Counted from the first letter of the stretch, positions 16,787 to 26,945 are shown. The stretch: 40,187 bases of DNA from Flavobacteriales bacterium UBA2669 (GCA_002359215.1 DEMN01000002.1:5837-46023), one strand, 5' to 3'. The notes: generated by a model from the sequence alone, not told the origin. Numbers and translations: made by a program.

Positions 16787-17653
16787 ATGAGTCGACCAAA
16801 GAAAAAGAAGTTTCAAAAATTGAAGCATAAGTACCGTTTGGTAATTCTGAATGATGATACTTTTGAAGAAAAAGTTTCGCTTCGGCTATCTAGGCTTAAT
16901 GTGTTTTCTATTGTTGGCGTTTCTATCATTTTTTTAATCTCTGCCGTTACTTTGTTAATTGCTTTTACACCACTTAGAGAGTTTATTCCTGGTTATGCCA
17001 ATGTAAATGTTAGGAAAACAGGACTACAAAATGCACTTAAAGTAGATTCTATGGAAGTTGTTTTGGCAGAAAAACAGTTGTATATTGATAATATTAAAAA
17101 CATTATTCAGGGAAATCCTATAGATTTTAATCAGGAAACACATATAGATTCCAGTTTAGATTATAAAAGCATTACCAACCTTAGAAGTCAGGAAGATTCT
17201 ATTTTAAGAACCATGGTAGAAACCGAGGAAAAATATAACCTTTTTGCTTCGGCAAATAAAAATCCATCAACCATAAGCAGCTTTATTTTTTATAGTCCGT
17301 TAAAAGGTACTATTACTAACTCCTTTAACATGAAATCTGCTAATAAACATTTGGGAACTGATATTGTGGCACCTAAAAATGAACCTATAAAAGCTACTTT
17401 AGAAGGAACAGTAATTTTTGCCGAATGGACCAACGAATCTGGTTACGTTATTCAGCTACAACATGAAAACAATTTAATTTCAGTATACAAACACAATTCT
17501 ATTTTGCACAAAAAAGTTGGAGATAGAGTAAGTGCCGGAGAAATTATTGCCATTATAGGAAATACTGGAGAATTTTCGTCAGGTCCTCATTTGCATTTTG
17601 AGTTGTGGTACAATGGTATTCCGCTAAACCCAGAGGAATATATTTCTTTTTAA
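16787..17653 (+). CDS. M23-family cell-wall endopeptidase, membrane-anchored
   Basis: This 288-residue protein has a short cytoplasmic N-terminus containing KYRLVILNDDTFEEKVSLRL, a form common in Bacteroidota M23 proteins. A single membrane helix follows at about 39-61, then a linker that is probably helical. The LytM/M23 peptidase domain spans about 168-285. Zinc ligands are assigned as His188 and Asp192 (HLGTD) and His270 (GPHLHFE). His236 (SVYKHN) and His268 complete the active-site set. It should cleave peptidoglycan cross-bridges or activate another hydrolase in the periplasm. All metal ligands are present, so an active enzyme is likely. It is a single-gene unit with its own promoter, divergent from secA, and ends against a terminator shared with the convergent dehydrogenase. 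Confidence 0.9.
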   Translation: MSRPKKKKFQKLKHKYRLVILNDDTFEEKVSLRLSRLNVFSIVGVSIIFLISAVTLLIAFTPLREFIPGYANVNVRKTGLQNALKVDSMEVVLAEKQLYIDNIKNIIQGNPIDFNQETHIDSSLDYKSITNLRSQEDSILRTMVETEEKYNLFASANKNPSTISSFIFYSPLKGTITNSFNMKSANKHLGTDIVAPKNEPIKATLEGTVIFAEWTNESGYVIQLQHENNLISVYKHNSILHKKVGDRVSAGEIIAIIGNTGEFSSGPHLHFELWYNGIPLNPEEYISF

Positions 17654-17666
17654 ATATAAAACAAAA

Positions 17667-17692
17667 AACCCGACCAAGTTTTTGGTCGGGTT
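17667..17692 (-). terminator. Rho-independent terminator for the glutaryl-CoA dehydrogenase gene
   Basis: AACCCGACCAA and TTGGTCGGGTT form a perfect 11-bp stem with a 4-base loop. Read on the minus strand it is followed by a T-rich run (TTTTTTGTTTT), a classic terminator for the dehydrogenase transcript. On the plus strand no T-run follows, but the strong stem may also help end the M23 transcript. Confidence 0.9.
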
Positions 17693-17715
17693 ATGTAAGT
17701 AATTATGAATTATAA

Positions 17716-18915
17716 TTAACTAAACTGAGTACCATCATTCTTAAAAGCACTAATTCCGGTAATATCCATACCTGTAATTAACAAGTGAATATCGTGTGTG
17801 CCTTCGTAAGTAATTACCGACTCTAAGTTAGCCATATGTCGCATAATAGAATACTCACTAGTAATACCCATTGCTCCGTGTATTTGGCGTGCTTCTCTGG
17901 CAATTTTCAATGCCATATCTACATTGTTGCGTTTTGCCATAGAAATTTGTGCTGAAGTAGCTTTGCCTTCATTTCTTAACACTCCCAAACGCCAAGTTAA
18001 TAATTGTGCTTTGGTAATTTCTGTAAGCATTTCAGCTAACTTCTTTTGTGTCAACTGAAAAGAAGCAATTGGCACTCCAAATTGCTCACGCTCTTTAGAA
18101 TAGCGAAGTGCTGAATCATAACAATCCATTGCTGCACCTATAGCTCCCCAAGCGATACCATAACGAGCTGAATCTAAACAACCAAGAGGTGCTCCTAATC
18201 CGGATTTATTAGGTAATAAATTTTCTTTAGGGACTTTTACATTATCAAAAACTAACTCTCCGGTAATAGATGCTCTCAACGACCATTTATCATGTGTTTC
18301 GGGAGTAGTAAAGCCTTCCATTCCTCTTTCTACCAATAGTCCGTGAATTCTACCTTCTTCGCTTTTCGCCCAAACTACTGCTACATCAGCAATAGGAGCA
18401 TTGGTAATCCACATTTTGGCTCCATTCAATAAATAATGGTCGCCCATATCTTTAAAATTGGTTACCATTCCACCTGGATTTGAACCATGGTCAGGTTCAG
18501 TTAATCCAAAGCATCCCATAAATTCTCCTGTAGCCAATTTAGGTAAAAAACGCATTTTTTGTTCTTCATTGCCGTATTTCCAAATAGGATACATAACCAA
18601 TGAACTTTGTACAGATGAAGTAGAACGAACTCCTGAATCGCATCTTTCTAATTCTTGCATAATTAATCCGTAAGCAATTTGGTCTAAGCCAGGCCCACCA
18701 TATTCTTCTGGAATATAAGGTCCGAAACCACCAACTTCTGCTAATCCCGGAATAATTTGTTTTGGGAATTCAGCTTTTTGAGCATATTCTTCAATAATTG
18801 GAGAAACATCTTTTTTTATCCATGCTCTTACCGTATCTCTAATCAGTTTGTGTTCTTCTGTTAAAAGCTCATCTAAATTATAATAATCAGGAGCTTGAAA
18901 TCTATCGTCTGCCAT
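17716..18915 (-). CDS. Acyl-CoA dehydrogenase, glutaryl-CoA dehydrogenase type
   Basis: This 399-residue flavoprotein is of typical family length. The block SGVRSTSSVQSSLVMYPI (94-111) carries Arg97 and Ser residues matching the glutaryl-specific Arg and Ser of glutaryl-CoA dehydrogenases. The catalytic base is Glu371 in TYEGTHDIH. FAD-contact stretches CFGLTEPDHGSNPGG (135-149) and MWITNAPIADV (168-178) are present. The enzyme would oxidise and decarboxylate glutaryl-CoA to crotonyl-CoA in the cytoplasm, in lysine and tryptophan breakdown, passing electrons to ETF. It sits alone, with its own promoter and a strong terminator. Another short-chain acyl-CoA dehydrogenase is possible, but the RSxxSVQSSLVM block argues for glutaryl-CoA. 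Confidence 0.92.
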   Translation of the reverse strand: MADDRFQAPDYYNLDELLTEEHKLIRDTVRAWIKKDVSPIIEEYAQKAEFPKQIIPGLAEVGGFGPYIPEEYGGPGLDQIAYGLIMQELERCDSGVRSTSSVQSSLVMYPIWKYGNEEQKMRFLPKLATGEFMGCFGLTEPDHGSNPGGMVTNFKDMGDHYLLNGAKMWITNAPIADVAVVWAKSEEGRIHGLLVERGMEGFTTPETHDKWSLRASITGELVFDNVKVPKENLLPNKSGLGAPLGCLDSARYGIAWGAIGAAMDCYDSALRYSKEREQFGVPIASFQLTQKKLAEMLTEITKAQLLTWRLGVLRNEGKATSAQISMAKRNNVDMALKIAREARQIHGAMGITSEYSIMRHMANLESVITYEGTHDIHLLITGMDITGISAFKNDGTQFS

Positions 18916-18939
18916 TTTTTAGTAATTAAAATTGAAGCC

Positions 18940-18947
18940 CAAAAATA
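18940..18947 (-). promoter_or_regulatory. Candidate -7 element for the glutaryl-CoA dehydrogenase gene
   Basis: The minus strand reads TATTTTTG, matching TAnnTTTG. It would place the start of transcription about 20 bases before the ATG at 18915. The region is very AT-rich, so chance matches are more likely than usual. Confidence 0.4.
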
Positions 18948-18951
18948 ATTA

Positions 18952-18996
18952 AACTAAAAAGAATAATTATGTTAAAAATCATAATTGTTTTTAGTT
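18952..18996 (-). terminator. Long imperfect hairpin after the PBP1C gene
   Basis: The outer arms AACTAAAAA (18952-18960) and TTTTTAGTT (18988-18996) and the inner arms AATTATG (18965-18971) and CATAATT (18980-18986) form one stem with an uneven bulge. It starts 16 bases past the PBP1C stop. On the minus strand the inner hairpin is followed by ATTCTTTTTAG, which fits a weak, AT-rich terminator that separates PBP1C from the dehydrogenase. Confidence 0.6.
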
Positions 18997-19011
18997 AAAA
19001 AAATTAGTCAA

Positions 19012-21378
19012 TTATTTTTTCTCCAACACATTGAATTTTCGGATAAGTTCACTACCGTATTCATCAACAAGTGTTAACAGATGTTCTCCGGACGCTAATT
19101 GAATATCAATTTTATGTTCTCTTGTAGTTTGAGCAATAAATACATCATCAATATGCCAAAAAATGGTAGCATTAGGATTGGCATGAGCTACTTCAAAAAT
19201 TACTTTACCTCTTGTTCCATCTAATAATTTAGGGATAAAAACAGCAGTAAGATTTTCAGGGTAAATGATGCCCATTTTTACAGTAGTGTTTTCATAACAA
19301 TTATTTAATAATGGCGGAAGTGATTTGTAATTTGGATTTTTTGTCTTGTAAAACAACTCCATAATAGGAGGCAATACCATCCATTTTTTAATTTGCATAT
19401 CAGTTACTGAATAACATTCATCATTTACACGAAATTGCTCACTTTTATCTAAATAAACCAATTTGTGGTAGGGACAAACCTTAGATTTTATTCCTGAATT
19501 TGGAGTCCAAATAGTATCTGCTTTTTCACAATTATTTCCATACAGATAGCCACTTTTAGAACATACCGCCAACTGAGATAAGTTGTTATATGGAGGTTCG
19601 TACCAAGTTGTTTGTGATAATTTTTTAAACACTTCAAACAGAATAGGTGCTGCAACCAATGTACCTGTCAAGCCCGGACGACCTTCTCCATCGGCATTTC
19701 CTACCCAAACGCTTACGGTATATTCGGGCGTTGTCCCTACAGCCCAAGCATCTCTATGTCCGAAACTGGTACCTGTTTTCCAAGCTACTTTTTTAGAAGA
19801 AGTAAAATGTTCCCAACCTTTTTCCTCTCTCGGACGATGAACATTTGCCAGTATCTCATAGGTTTGCCAAATACTGGAAACATCATATAAATAATGTTGT
19901 TTCAACTCCTCTTTTTGAGATAATACACTATCATTTACTATAAAATAAGGCATACGATAATCATTAGCATTGTACTGATAATCGTATTTTCTATAGTTAT
20001 TTAACACCCTCGACCAACTAGAATAAACGCCATTTAACTCCCATAAATTGGTTTCTGCTCCTCCTAAAATAATAGATAAGCCATAGTGATTTACCGGTTT
20101 TTTTATAGTGGTAAAGCCTAATTTTTGTATGTTACTATAAAATTTTTCTAATCCATAGCTGCGTAATAGTTTTACTGCCGGAATATTTAATGAACGAGTT
20201 AGCGCATTACTTGCAGGAACAGCACCATCATAAGTTCTATCAAAATTTTGTGGTGCATAACCCGAAATTCTTGTGGGAACATCAGGTACCAATGCATCAG
20301 CTAATAATTCGCCTTCATTAAACAACGCTCCATACAAAAAAGGTTTTAAAATACTCCCGGAACTTCTTGAAGCAGTAATAATATCCACTTTAACACCCGA
20401 CTCTTCATGCTTACAATCAGAATTCCCAACATACGCTAATACTTTTCCGCTGTTTACTTCTGTAACTAAAATAGCCAAATTATGTACTTCATTTTGGCTG
20501 AGTAAATGATGATAATTAGAAGCAATTTGATTCAGTTGTTGTTGCAAGTGAATATCAATAGTTGTTTGAATATTTTCTCCTTGATGTCCTTCTTTTATTA
20601 ATCGGGTCAGTAAATGATGTGTAATTTGAGGAAGTGAATGCGGTTTTGTTGGTAATTCTTCTGCTTTTGCCAATTCAGCAGTTTCAGCATCTATAATTCC
20701 TTTTAGCTGTAATTTATCCAACAAACGATTACGTTTTTTGAGTAGTAATTCATGATTTTTTCCCGGATAAATTAATGCAGGAGCATTTGGCAACACTGCC
20801 AATGTAGCTGTTTCTCCCCATGATAGTTTATTAGGTGAACGTCCATAATAACGCCATGCAGCGGCATCTAACCCCACTACATTTCCGCCAAAAGGAGCAT
20901 GAGATGTATAAAGAGCCAAGATTTCTTTTTTGCTTTTGGAGATTTCTAACCTTGTTGCCAAAATCATTTCATAACTCTTTTCTAAAATGGTTCTAGGTTG
21001 TTGGCGAGCCAATCGAATTACCTGCATTGTAATGGTGCTCCCTCCACTTTTTACTTTACCGGAAGTAATATTTTGCCACAATGCTCTTACCACAGAAACA
21101 GGATTTACTCCTGGGTGATATTCAAAATATTCATCTTCGAAATGAATAATGCACTGTTTAAATTTTTCAGGAACAACAGAATTTTCGGGAAATCGCCATT
21201 GACCATCCGTTGCAATACTAGCAGCTAACAAATTACCATTGACATCTTCAACAATAGTACTGGTAGGTTGTTTAAATAATTGCTTGGGAAGGAGAAAAGC
21301 ATAAAAAGTTAGTAGAACAATGCTTATGATTACTAACTTTTTATACTTTAAAATAATTTTTTTAATGTAATTATACAT
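19012..21378 (-). CDS. pbpC: Penicillin-binding protein 1C (bifunctional glycosyltransferase/transpeptidase)
   Basis: From ATG at 21378 the protein has 788 residues. An in-frame ATG at 21402 would overlap the upstream gene and add eight residues. A membrane helix lies at about 14-31 (LVIISIVLLTFYAFLLP). The GT51 glycosyltransferase domain begins with EDEYFEYHPG (catalytic Glu81) and contains GGSTITMQ. The transpeptidase domain has the nucleophile motif S342-I-L-K345, then SLN at 396-398 and KTGTS at about 559-563. A C-terminal BiPBP_C-like domain follows. It polymerises and cross-links peptidoglycan in the periplasm. The gene starts two bases after the alpha-2-macroglobulin stop. This pairing is conserved in many bacteria, where the macroglobulin is thought to protect the envelope while PBP1C repairs the wall. 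Confidence 0.95.
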   Translation of the reverse strand: MYNYIKKIILKYKKLVIISIVLLTFYAFLLPKQLFKQPTSTIVEDVNGNLLAASIATDGQWRFPENSVVPEKFKQCIIHFEDEYFEYHPGVNPVSVVRALWQNITSGKVKSGGSTITMQVIRLARQQPRTILEKSYEMILATRLEISKSKKEILALYTSHAPFGGNVVGLDAAAWRYYGRSPNKLSWGETATLAVLPNAPALIYPGKNHELLLKKRNRLLDKLQLKGIIDAETAELAKAEELPTKPHSLPQITHHLLTRLIKEGHQGENIQTTIDIHLQQQLNQIASNYHHLLSQNEVHNLAILVTEVNSGKVLAYVGNSDCKHEESGVKVDIITASRSSGSILKPFLYGALFNEGELLADALVPDVPTRISGYAPQNFDRTYDGAVPASNALTRSLNIPAVKLLRSYGLEKFYSNIQKLGFTTIKKPVNHYGLSIILGGAETNLWELNGVYSSWSRVLNNYRKYDYQYNANDYRMPYFIVNDSVLSQKEELKQHYLYDVSSIWQTYEILANVHRPREEKGWEHFTSSKKVAWKTGTSFGHRDAWAVGTTPEYTVSVWVGNADGEGRPGLTGTLVAAPILFEVFKKLSQTTWYEPPYNNLSQLAVCSKSGYLYGNNCEKADTIWTPNSGIKSKVCPYHKLVYLDKSEQFRVNDECYSVTDMQIKKWMVLPPIMELFYKTKNPNYKSLPPLLNNCYENTTVKMGIIYPENLTAVFIPKLLDGTRGKVIFEVAHANPNATIFWHIDDVFIAQTTREHKIDIQLASGEHLLTLVDEYGSELIRKFNVLEKK

Positions 21379-21380
21379 CT

Positions 21381-24300
21381 TTACTGCACTACTTCCACCC
21401 ATTTACCACCTTTTTTGGCATTGATTTCATTGTCGTACATGGCTTCGCAATAGACTGTCGGCAAATAAAACTTACCCAAATACGAAGCATTTAACAACAC
21501 CCTAAATCGTTTGGTTTTGTTTTTATCAATATCAAAATATAGGTAAACTCTGTCATCACGAATATCTTGATAAGTGGGAACATCAGCAATTTTATTGGTC
21601 TCTACTAAATCCATACTGGTATTTCTAATTTCCCAACCCGATGGAAAAATTTGATGCAATGCCATTTCTCTGTAATGGGTTCTTATTCCCGGATGTTGGA
21701 AAGTAACCTCTGCAATAAAGTCCATACCTTGTTTCAATTGGTCAACACTTATTTCATTTTCATTCATGTCGAGGTATTTCACATTCATTTTCAGGTCATT
21801 TTCAGCAGAACTATTATCTCCTTCCAATGGAATTCCTTTTAAAGTAAGACTAATAAACAAAGTTTGGTTGGTGTTGTTTTTAATCTTAATGCTTTCTTCT
21901 TTTCCAGCTTTTACAGCGAGTTTATCCTGAGCAATACTTGCAGTAGTTTTTACATTTTTTGTTTTGTCGTTATTGTTGTAAATATCGAAATTAAGCTCAG
22001 AAGGTGTTCCTGTAACTCCCACAAATTTAGCAATAGCCATTAAACTATAAGCAGTGGTTTGTGTGCTAAACCATCTTTCAGAACCTAATTGTTTAGCAAG
22101 ATCTTTCAACACTTTTTGTCCTGTAGTTTTTTCTCCCATTAAGGTTAAAGTTTCCAAAATCATGGCTTGGTCACGTTCTGAACTTCCATAGGTATAGCTT
22201 AATTCTTTATAAGATTCAACAGTAGTTGAAATGTTTTCAATTAATTTTTTAGCTACGCTTGATTTTCCTGCTAGTTCATAAGCTGCCGCTAAACGCCATT
22301 TAGCTGAAACTGATAATTGCTTCATCTCTTTCATTCTATTCATAGCTCCTAATGCAGGTTTTTTGGCTAAGGCTAATGTATATAAACGATAAGCTTGCAT
22401 TAATTCATCGTTTTGACCATAGTAGTAATAATTGTTTTTATTGACACCACGAGACTGCCAAGCATTTGCCAATTTGGTTTGATATTTAATCCAATTAGAT
22501 AAAAATCCTGTTGGCAAACTATAACCCTTTGCTTGAGCCTCTAACATAAAATGTCCGGCATAACTACTTCCCCAATCGTTTGTATTGGTATTTCCTTGCC
22601 AATAACTTAATCCACCATCAGACAATTGGAATTTCTTTATTTTATTAATTCCTTCACGGATGTTAAATTCAATTTCGGCTTTTTGTTTTTGGTCTAAATC
22701 CAATAAACTGCTTAAATACAATTGAGGAAAAACGCCCGATGTGGTTTGCTCCAAACATCCATGAGGATATCGGATTAAATATTGCAAACGCTTTTCTAAA
22801 TTAATTGGAGGAATTTTTGAAACTTCAATAGTCCCTTTATTTGTTCCTCTCATTCCTACAGGCATATAAGTAGATTCCCAAGTTTTTCCGGGTTCTACCA
22901 TGGCATTAATTACCGAAGTAATTTCAGGGTTTGCCGGCTTAACATTAATTTCAAAATCGTAAGTAGCGATTTCATTACCACTTTTAGCGGTAATTTTTAC
23001 TTTTCCAACACCTAAGGCTTCAGCAACTTTTAAATCAAAGTTTACCACTTCATCGCCTTCGCGTGAGAAAGTAAGTTCTTGTGTTTTACTTCCTGTAATT
23101 TTAAGTAAACTATTTGTTTCTATTTTTACGGAAACATTTTTTACTTTTTTGTCCATGGCAAAAACAGTTACAGGCAATTTCACTTCTTCATTAGGACTTA
23201 ATGTTCGAGGCAAGGTAGCCAATACCATTAAAGGCTTTTTTACCGGAGTGGTTTTTTCTGCTGATCCATAAGCTCCTTGATTACCTGTTACTACCATTGT
23301 CCTTACCGAACCAACATAATTAGGCATTTTAAACGTATGTGTTTTTGAACTTCCTTTTTCGATAGTAAAAGGTCCTGCATAAATTACCACAGGTTTAAAC
23401 CTATTGGCTTTCGGACCACCTTTGGCATTAATGTAATCATCCCCACCTAAAGCTAGTAACCCTGCCATTTCTCCCGAAAAAGCATTCATCACATACTTGT
23501 ACATGTCCCAGGTTTTAACTCCCAAAGCTTCTCGGGCATAAAATGTTTCCCATGGATTAGGCGTTTTAAATCGGGTTAAATCCAACAACCCATCATCCAC
23601 AATAGCAATGGTGTAAGTCATTTTTTTACCTTCTTTTTCACTTACCGTTACTTTAAAATCACTTTCAGGGGCTAATTCTTCCGGCATTTTAATAACAGGA
23701 TTAAGATGTGTGGCTTTATCCTCCACAGCAATAGACTGAATGCCATACAAACGTATAGGCAAATCATTTTCCACCTGATTATGCGGTTGAATCAACGTTA
23801 CATTTACATAAACGTTAGGAGCCATATCAGCAGTAGCTTTAAACGTAAAAGTGTTGTTATCTGCAGAAACATCTACCCATTTTTTCTCAATAACGGATGA
23901 TCCTGACTCTACACTTAACAATGCTCTTCCTGTTTTTGCATTAGGTAATTCAATTTTTACTTCATCACCTACTTGATACACTTTTTTATCACAACTAAAA
24001 GAAAGCATTTCGGCACCACCCGGATTATCTCCTGAATTGCTGTTCCACCAACCGGAATAAGACATATAAAAAGTTTGTCCGGTACTATGTCCGGTAACAG
24101 GATCGGTAACAATTATCAATTTTCTTCCCCAATAATCTCTATCAAATTTCATATCAAAAATGGCTTTTCCATTAGTGGTATTGATATATTCTTCTTTGAT
24201 TAAATTTTTAGAACGATTGGCAACATACCTTGCTAAATCATAATTATCTGAGCGTTCCCACCACCAACTCCAATACACATCATAAATTTCAATTTTTACT

Positions 24301-26945
24301 TTCTGACGGCTGACAGGCTTGCCATCTTCATCAACCGTAACTATAGGAATTAAGTTAGATTGATCTGAAAACAAGGCTCCATTCCAACCTTTACCTTCGG
24401 GAACTTTAACTCCTACATAACCTCTATATGGAGAATAATCTATCGCTTGTCTGTCTACGCTAAACTCACCTCCATTTTCAAATGCTCTAATTTTAAAATT
24501 AGCTTTTAACATTCCGGGAGCTACCTCTTTTTTTACATTAATTTTAGGATAAATGGTTACTTTCCCTTCACTATTTAGTTTCCCATCAAAAATCATATTT
24601 TCTTCTGAATCAAAACTTTTAGCGGGATTATCAAAAATATAATCCGGGTAATCTTTAAAAGTTGTTTTAGATTGCGTTAAAATCAGTTCTACATCTGTTT
24701 TAATATTTCCGGCAATGGCTCCATGCAACCATTTTACTTCCATATCACCAGTCATAGGTTGATTATCTTTAAGGACTTGTGTTTTAAAATCGAGATTTAT
24801 TTTTAGTCTATTAGGTTTTATGGTTTCAATTTTTAAGGTTTTGGAAAATGAAGAGCCACCTACTTTAATTTTTGCCAACCAATTTCCTGTGGGAGCATCA
24901 TCATCAGTTTTAGTTCTAAAATCATAAAAACCATTTTCGCCTGTTGTTTTAATTTTGCGTGAATAGAGTTGATTTTCTGGAGTATAAAGCTCCATTACCA
25001 CTGGATGGTTTACCGGCAGCACTCCTAGTTTATCTTCTAAAATAAAGGATACAAAAAGAGAATCGCCCGGACGCCAAACACCTCTTTCTCCGTAAATATA
25101 TCCTTTCACTCCTTTTTTAACCGTTGCTCCGCCTACATCAAACATACTTACTGACAGTGCAGAACCATCATCCAAACGTAAATAACCTACCTGCTTATCT
25201 TGTTTGGCAACTAACAAGAAAGGTTTTTTGTTTAAATCAATGTCCACCAAACCATCACTGTTAGTAGTGGCTTTTTTCATCAATTGATTTTGATAATTGT
25301 AAATTTCAATATTAACATTTGCAAGTGGTTGTGTAGTTTTAATATCTGTTACCGCAACTGTAAGGGTTTTACCATTACCACCTTTGGCAATAATCCCTAA
25401 ATCGGAGGCAAATACATTTTTGGCTACTTTTCGGTTATTTCTAGAGTAGTAAGACTTGCTGCAAGGATTATCTCTTTCGTTCCAATTATAATCATCATCG
25501 TAATAGTAATAATCATCGTCATAATAATAGTAATCGCCTGGTTGATCATAACTTAATGCTTCGCGCTCATCTTCTAAATCAATTTCTTCAAGTTCGTCAG
25601 TAGTATTTTCACAAGGATAAAGGGAATGTTTTTTACGAAAAGAAAGTTCTACCCTGTAAATTGCTCCTGGTTCAGCATTAATTAAAGAAGATAAATCAAT
25701 AGAAAAAGTATTCCAATTTCCATAATCTATCGCTTTAGTAGCATTTAATTTCATTTCTGATTGATGAACAATTCTACCCACTCGTTTCATTTCCCTATTT
25801 CCATTAAGCTGGTTTATTTGAAGAAATTGAGCAACGTTATTTTCAAAAATTTTAATAATTTTTACATCCACAGCACTTAAACTTACCGCTTTAAAAGGAA
25901 AAATTAAACCGTTTGTGCTTGGTAAAATAACACCTTCACCAACTAGTTCAATATTAGGTTTTAGGCTGGTAAAAGAAATGCTTTTTTCAAACCCTTCAAT
26001 TAATGGATAGTCAATAGAATTTTTTACTGTTTTATCGATAATAATTTTTGAAGTGCCCATTAATCTTTTTTCAGGATAGGCATTTAAAGTATTTTCATCA
26101 ACAGCTAAACGCAAGGCTTCTCCCGATTGCAAATAGACTAATCCATTAAGGTCTTGAGTAGTACTAATGGGGTCAGAAAAATAAATAACAATGGTTTGTT
26201 CCGGTTGTTGAATAACTTTTAAATCCATCACTTTAAATTCTCCTAAGGGTGGAATTTCTATATTTTGTTGTCCTTTTTCTTCTGATTCAATTGTTTCTCC
26301 ATTCCATTCTAAAACTACTTCGCCTCTTTTTTCTGTTCTATTAATACTATCGATAGAGAAAGTATGTAGTCTTTCCCCAATACCATGATTCCAGGAAATG
26401 GTTAATTTTTTCCCATTTTGAGTTGCAGAAATAGTTTTTTCTAAGTTCTCAGCATTAGCAAAATCGGCAGTAGTAAGTTCATAGGTAATTTGCTGCCATT
26501 TTAGTGAATTATTATCATAGGCTTTCACTCCCGAAAATTGTAAGTTAATCCCTTGTTTATAAGTCTCAAAATCAAAATCAAAAGTCTCTAAATCTTTTTC
26601 AACTTCTACAATCTCTGAAAGATAAAACTCCGCTTTAAAATAAGTATTGGAAGGGAGCTGAGCTTCTGGTCTAAATTCAATAGTAGTTTCATCTAACCAA
26701 TAGGCTTCACCTTCAATTTCAGGACTAAAGTCAAATAAATCTTTATCAATAGCTTTGTCATATTGAGCGTGAACAGAAGGTTCAGCTAAACTAATTTTTA
26801 TGGTAGATTGATTGGAAATGATACCTGAAGTAAATCCAGATATATAAGCAATAAAAGCAGGATTGATTGGTTCATTTCTTTTATGATCATCACATCCAAC
26901 AGTTAAAAGAATTAAGGAAACAAGAATTAGTGCTATTTTTCTCAT
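21381..26945 (-). CDS. Bacterial alpha-2-macroglobulin lipoprotein
   Basis: This is an 1854-residue lipoprotein with signal MRKIALILVSLILLTVGC; Cys18 is the lipidated residue. The architecture fits bacterial alpha-2-macroglobulins: N-terminal macroglobulin domains, an MG2 domain around 610-720, an alpha-2-macroglobulin core near 1130-1240 and an alpha-alpha thioester domain. The thioester motif Cys1397-L-E-Gln1400 is intact (YPHGCLEQTT), so it should trap proteases covalently, like E. coli YfhM. An unusual Tyr/Asp-rich tract sits at about 465-485, with cysteines nearby. It is co-transcribed with PBP1C, only two bases downstream. Location is probably the periplasm, tethered to a membrane by lipid. 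The first Met is used because it directly begins the lipoprotein signal. Confidence 0.93.
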   Translation of the reverse strand: MRKIALILVSLILLTVGCDDHKRNEPINPAFIAYISGFTSGIISNQSTIKISLAEPSVHAQYDKAIDKDLFDFSPEIEGEAYWLDETTIEFRPEAQLPSNTYFKAEFYLSEIVEVEKDLETFDFDFETYKQGINLQFSGVKAYDNNSLKWQQITYELTTADFANAENLEKTISATQNGKKLTISWNHGIGERLHTFSIDSINRTEKRGEVVLEWNGETIESEEKGQQNIEIPPLGEFKVMDLKVIQQPEQTIVIYFSDPISTTQDLNGLVYLQSGEALRLAVDENTLNAYPEKRLMGTSKIIIDKTVKNSIDYPLIEGFEKSISFTSLKPNIELVGEGVILPSTNGLIFPFKAVSLSAVDVKIIKIFENNVAQFLQINQLNGNREMKRVGRIVHQSEMKLNATKAIDYGNWNTFSIDLSSLINAEPGAIYRVELSFRKKHSLYPCENTTDELEEIDLEDEREALSYDQPGDYYYYDDDYYYYDDDYNWNERDNPCSKSYYSRNNRKVAKNVFASDLGIIAKGGNGKTLTVAVTDIKTTQPLANVNIEIYNYQNQLMKKATTNSDGLVDIDLNKKPFLLVAKQDKQVGYLRLDDGSALSVSMFDVGGATVKKGVKGYIYGERGVWRPGDSLFVSFILEDKLGVLPVNHPVVMELYTPENQLYSRKIKTTGENGFYDFRTKTDDDAPTGNWLAKIKVGGSSFSKTLKIETIKPNRLKINLDFKTQVLKDNQPMTGDMEVKWLHGAIAGNIKTDVELILTQSKTTFKDYPDYIFDNPAKSFDSEENMIFDGKLNSEGKVTIYPKINVKKEVAPGMLKANFKIRAFENGGEFSVDRQAIDYSPYRGYVGVKVPEGKGWNGALFSDQSNLIPIVTVDEDGKPVSRQKVKIEIYDVYWSWWWERSDNYDLARYVANRSKNLIKEEYINTTNGKAIFDMKFDRDYWGRKLIIVTDPVTGHSTGQTFYMSYSGWWNSNSGDNPGGAEMLSFSCDKKVYQVGDEVKIELPNAKTGRALLSVESGSSVIEKKWVDVSADNNTFTFKATADMAPNVYVNVTLIQPHNQVENDLPIRLYGIQSIAVEDKATHLNPVIKMPEELAPESDFKVTVSEKEGKKMTYTIAIVDDGLLDLTRFKTPNPWETFYAREALGVKTWDMYKYVMNAFSGEMAGLLALGGDDYINAKGGPKANRFKPVVIYAGPFTIEKGSSKTHTFKMPNYVGSVRTMVVTGNQGAYGSAEKTTPVKKPLMVLATLPRTLSPNEEVKLPVTVFAMDKKVKNVSVKIETNSLLKITGSKTQELTFSREGDEVVNFDLKVAEALGVGKVKITAKSGNEIATYDFEINVKPANPEITSVINAMVEPGKTWESTYMPVGMRGTNKGTIEVSKIPPINLEKRLQYLIRYPHGCLEQTTSGVFPQLYLSSLLDLDQKQKAEIEFNIREGINKIKKFQLSDGGLSYWQGNTNTNDWGSSYAGHFMLEAQAKGYSLPTGFLSNWIKYQTKLANAWQSRGVNKNNYYYYGQNDELMQAYRLYTLALAKKPALGAMNRMKEMKQLSVSAKWRLAAAYELAGKSSVAKKLIENISTTVESYKELSYTYGSSERDQAMILETLTLMGEKTTGQKVLKDLAKQLGSERWFSTQTTAYSLMAIAKFVGVTGTPSELNFDIYNNNDKTKNVKTTASIAQDKLAVKAGKEESIKIKNNTNQTLFISLTLKGIPLEGDNSSAENDLKMNVKYLDMNENEISVDQLKQGMDFIAEVTFQHPGIRTHYREMALHQIFPSGWEIRNTSMDLVETNKIADVPTYQDIRDDRVYLYFDIDKNKTKRFRVLLNASYLGKFYLPTVYCEAMYDNEINAKKGGKWVEVVQ

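Noticed and set aside
21379..21402. Upstream ATG at 21402 for PBP1C
   Set aside because: It adds eight non-conserved residues and overlaps the alpha-2-macroglobulin end; the ATG at 21378 directly follows that stop.
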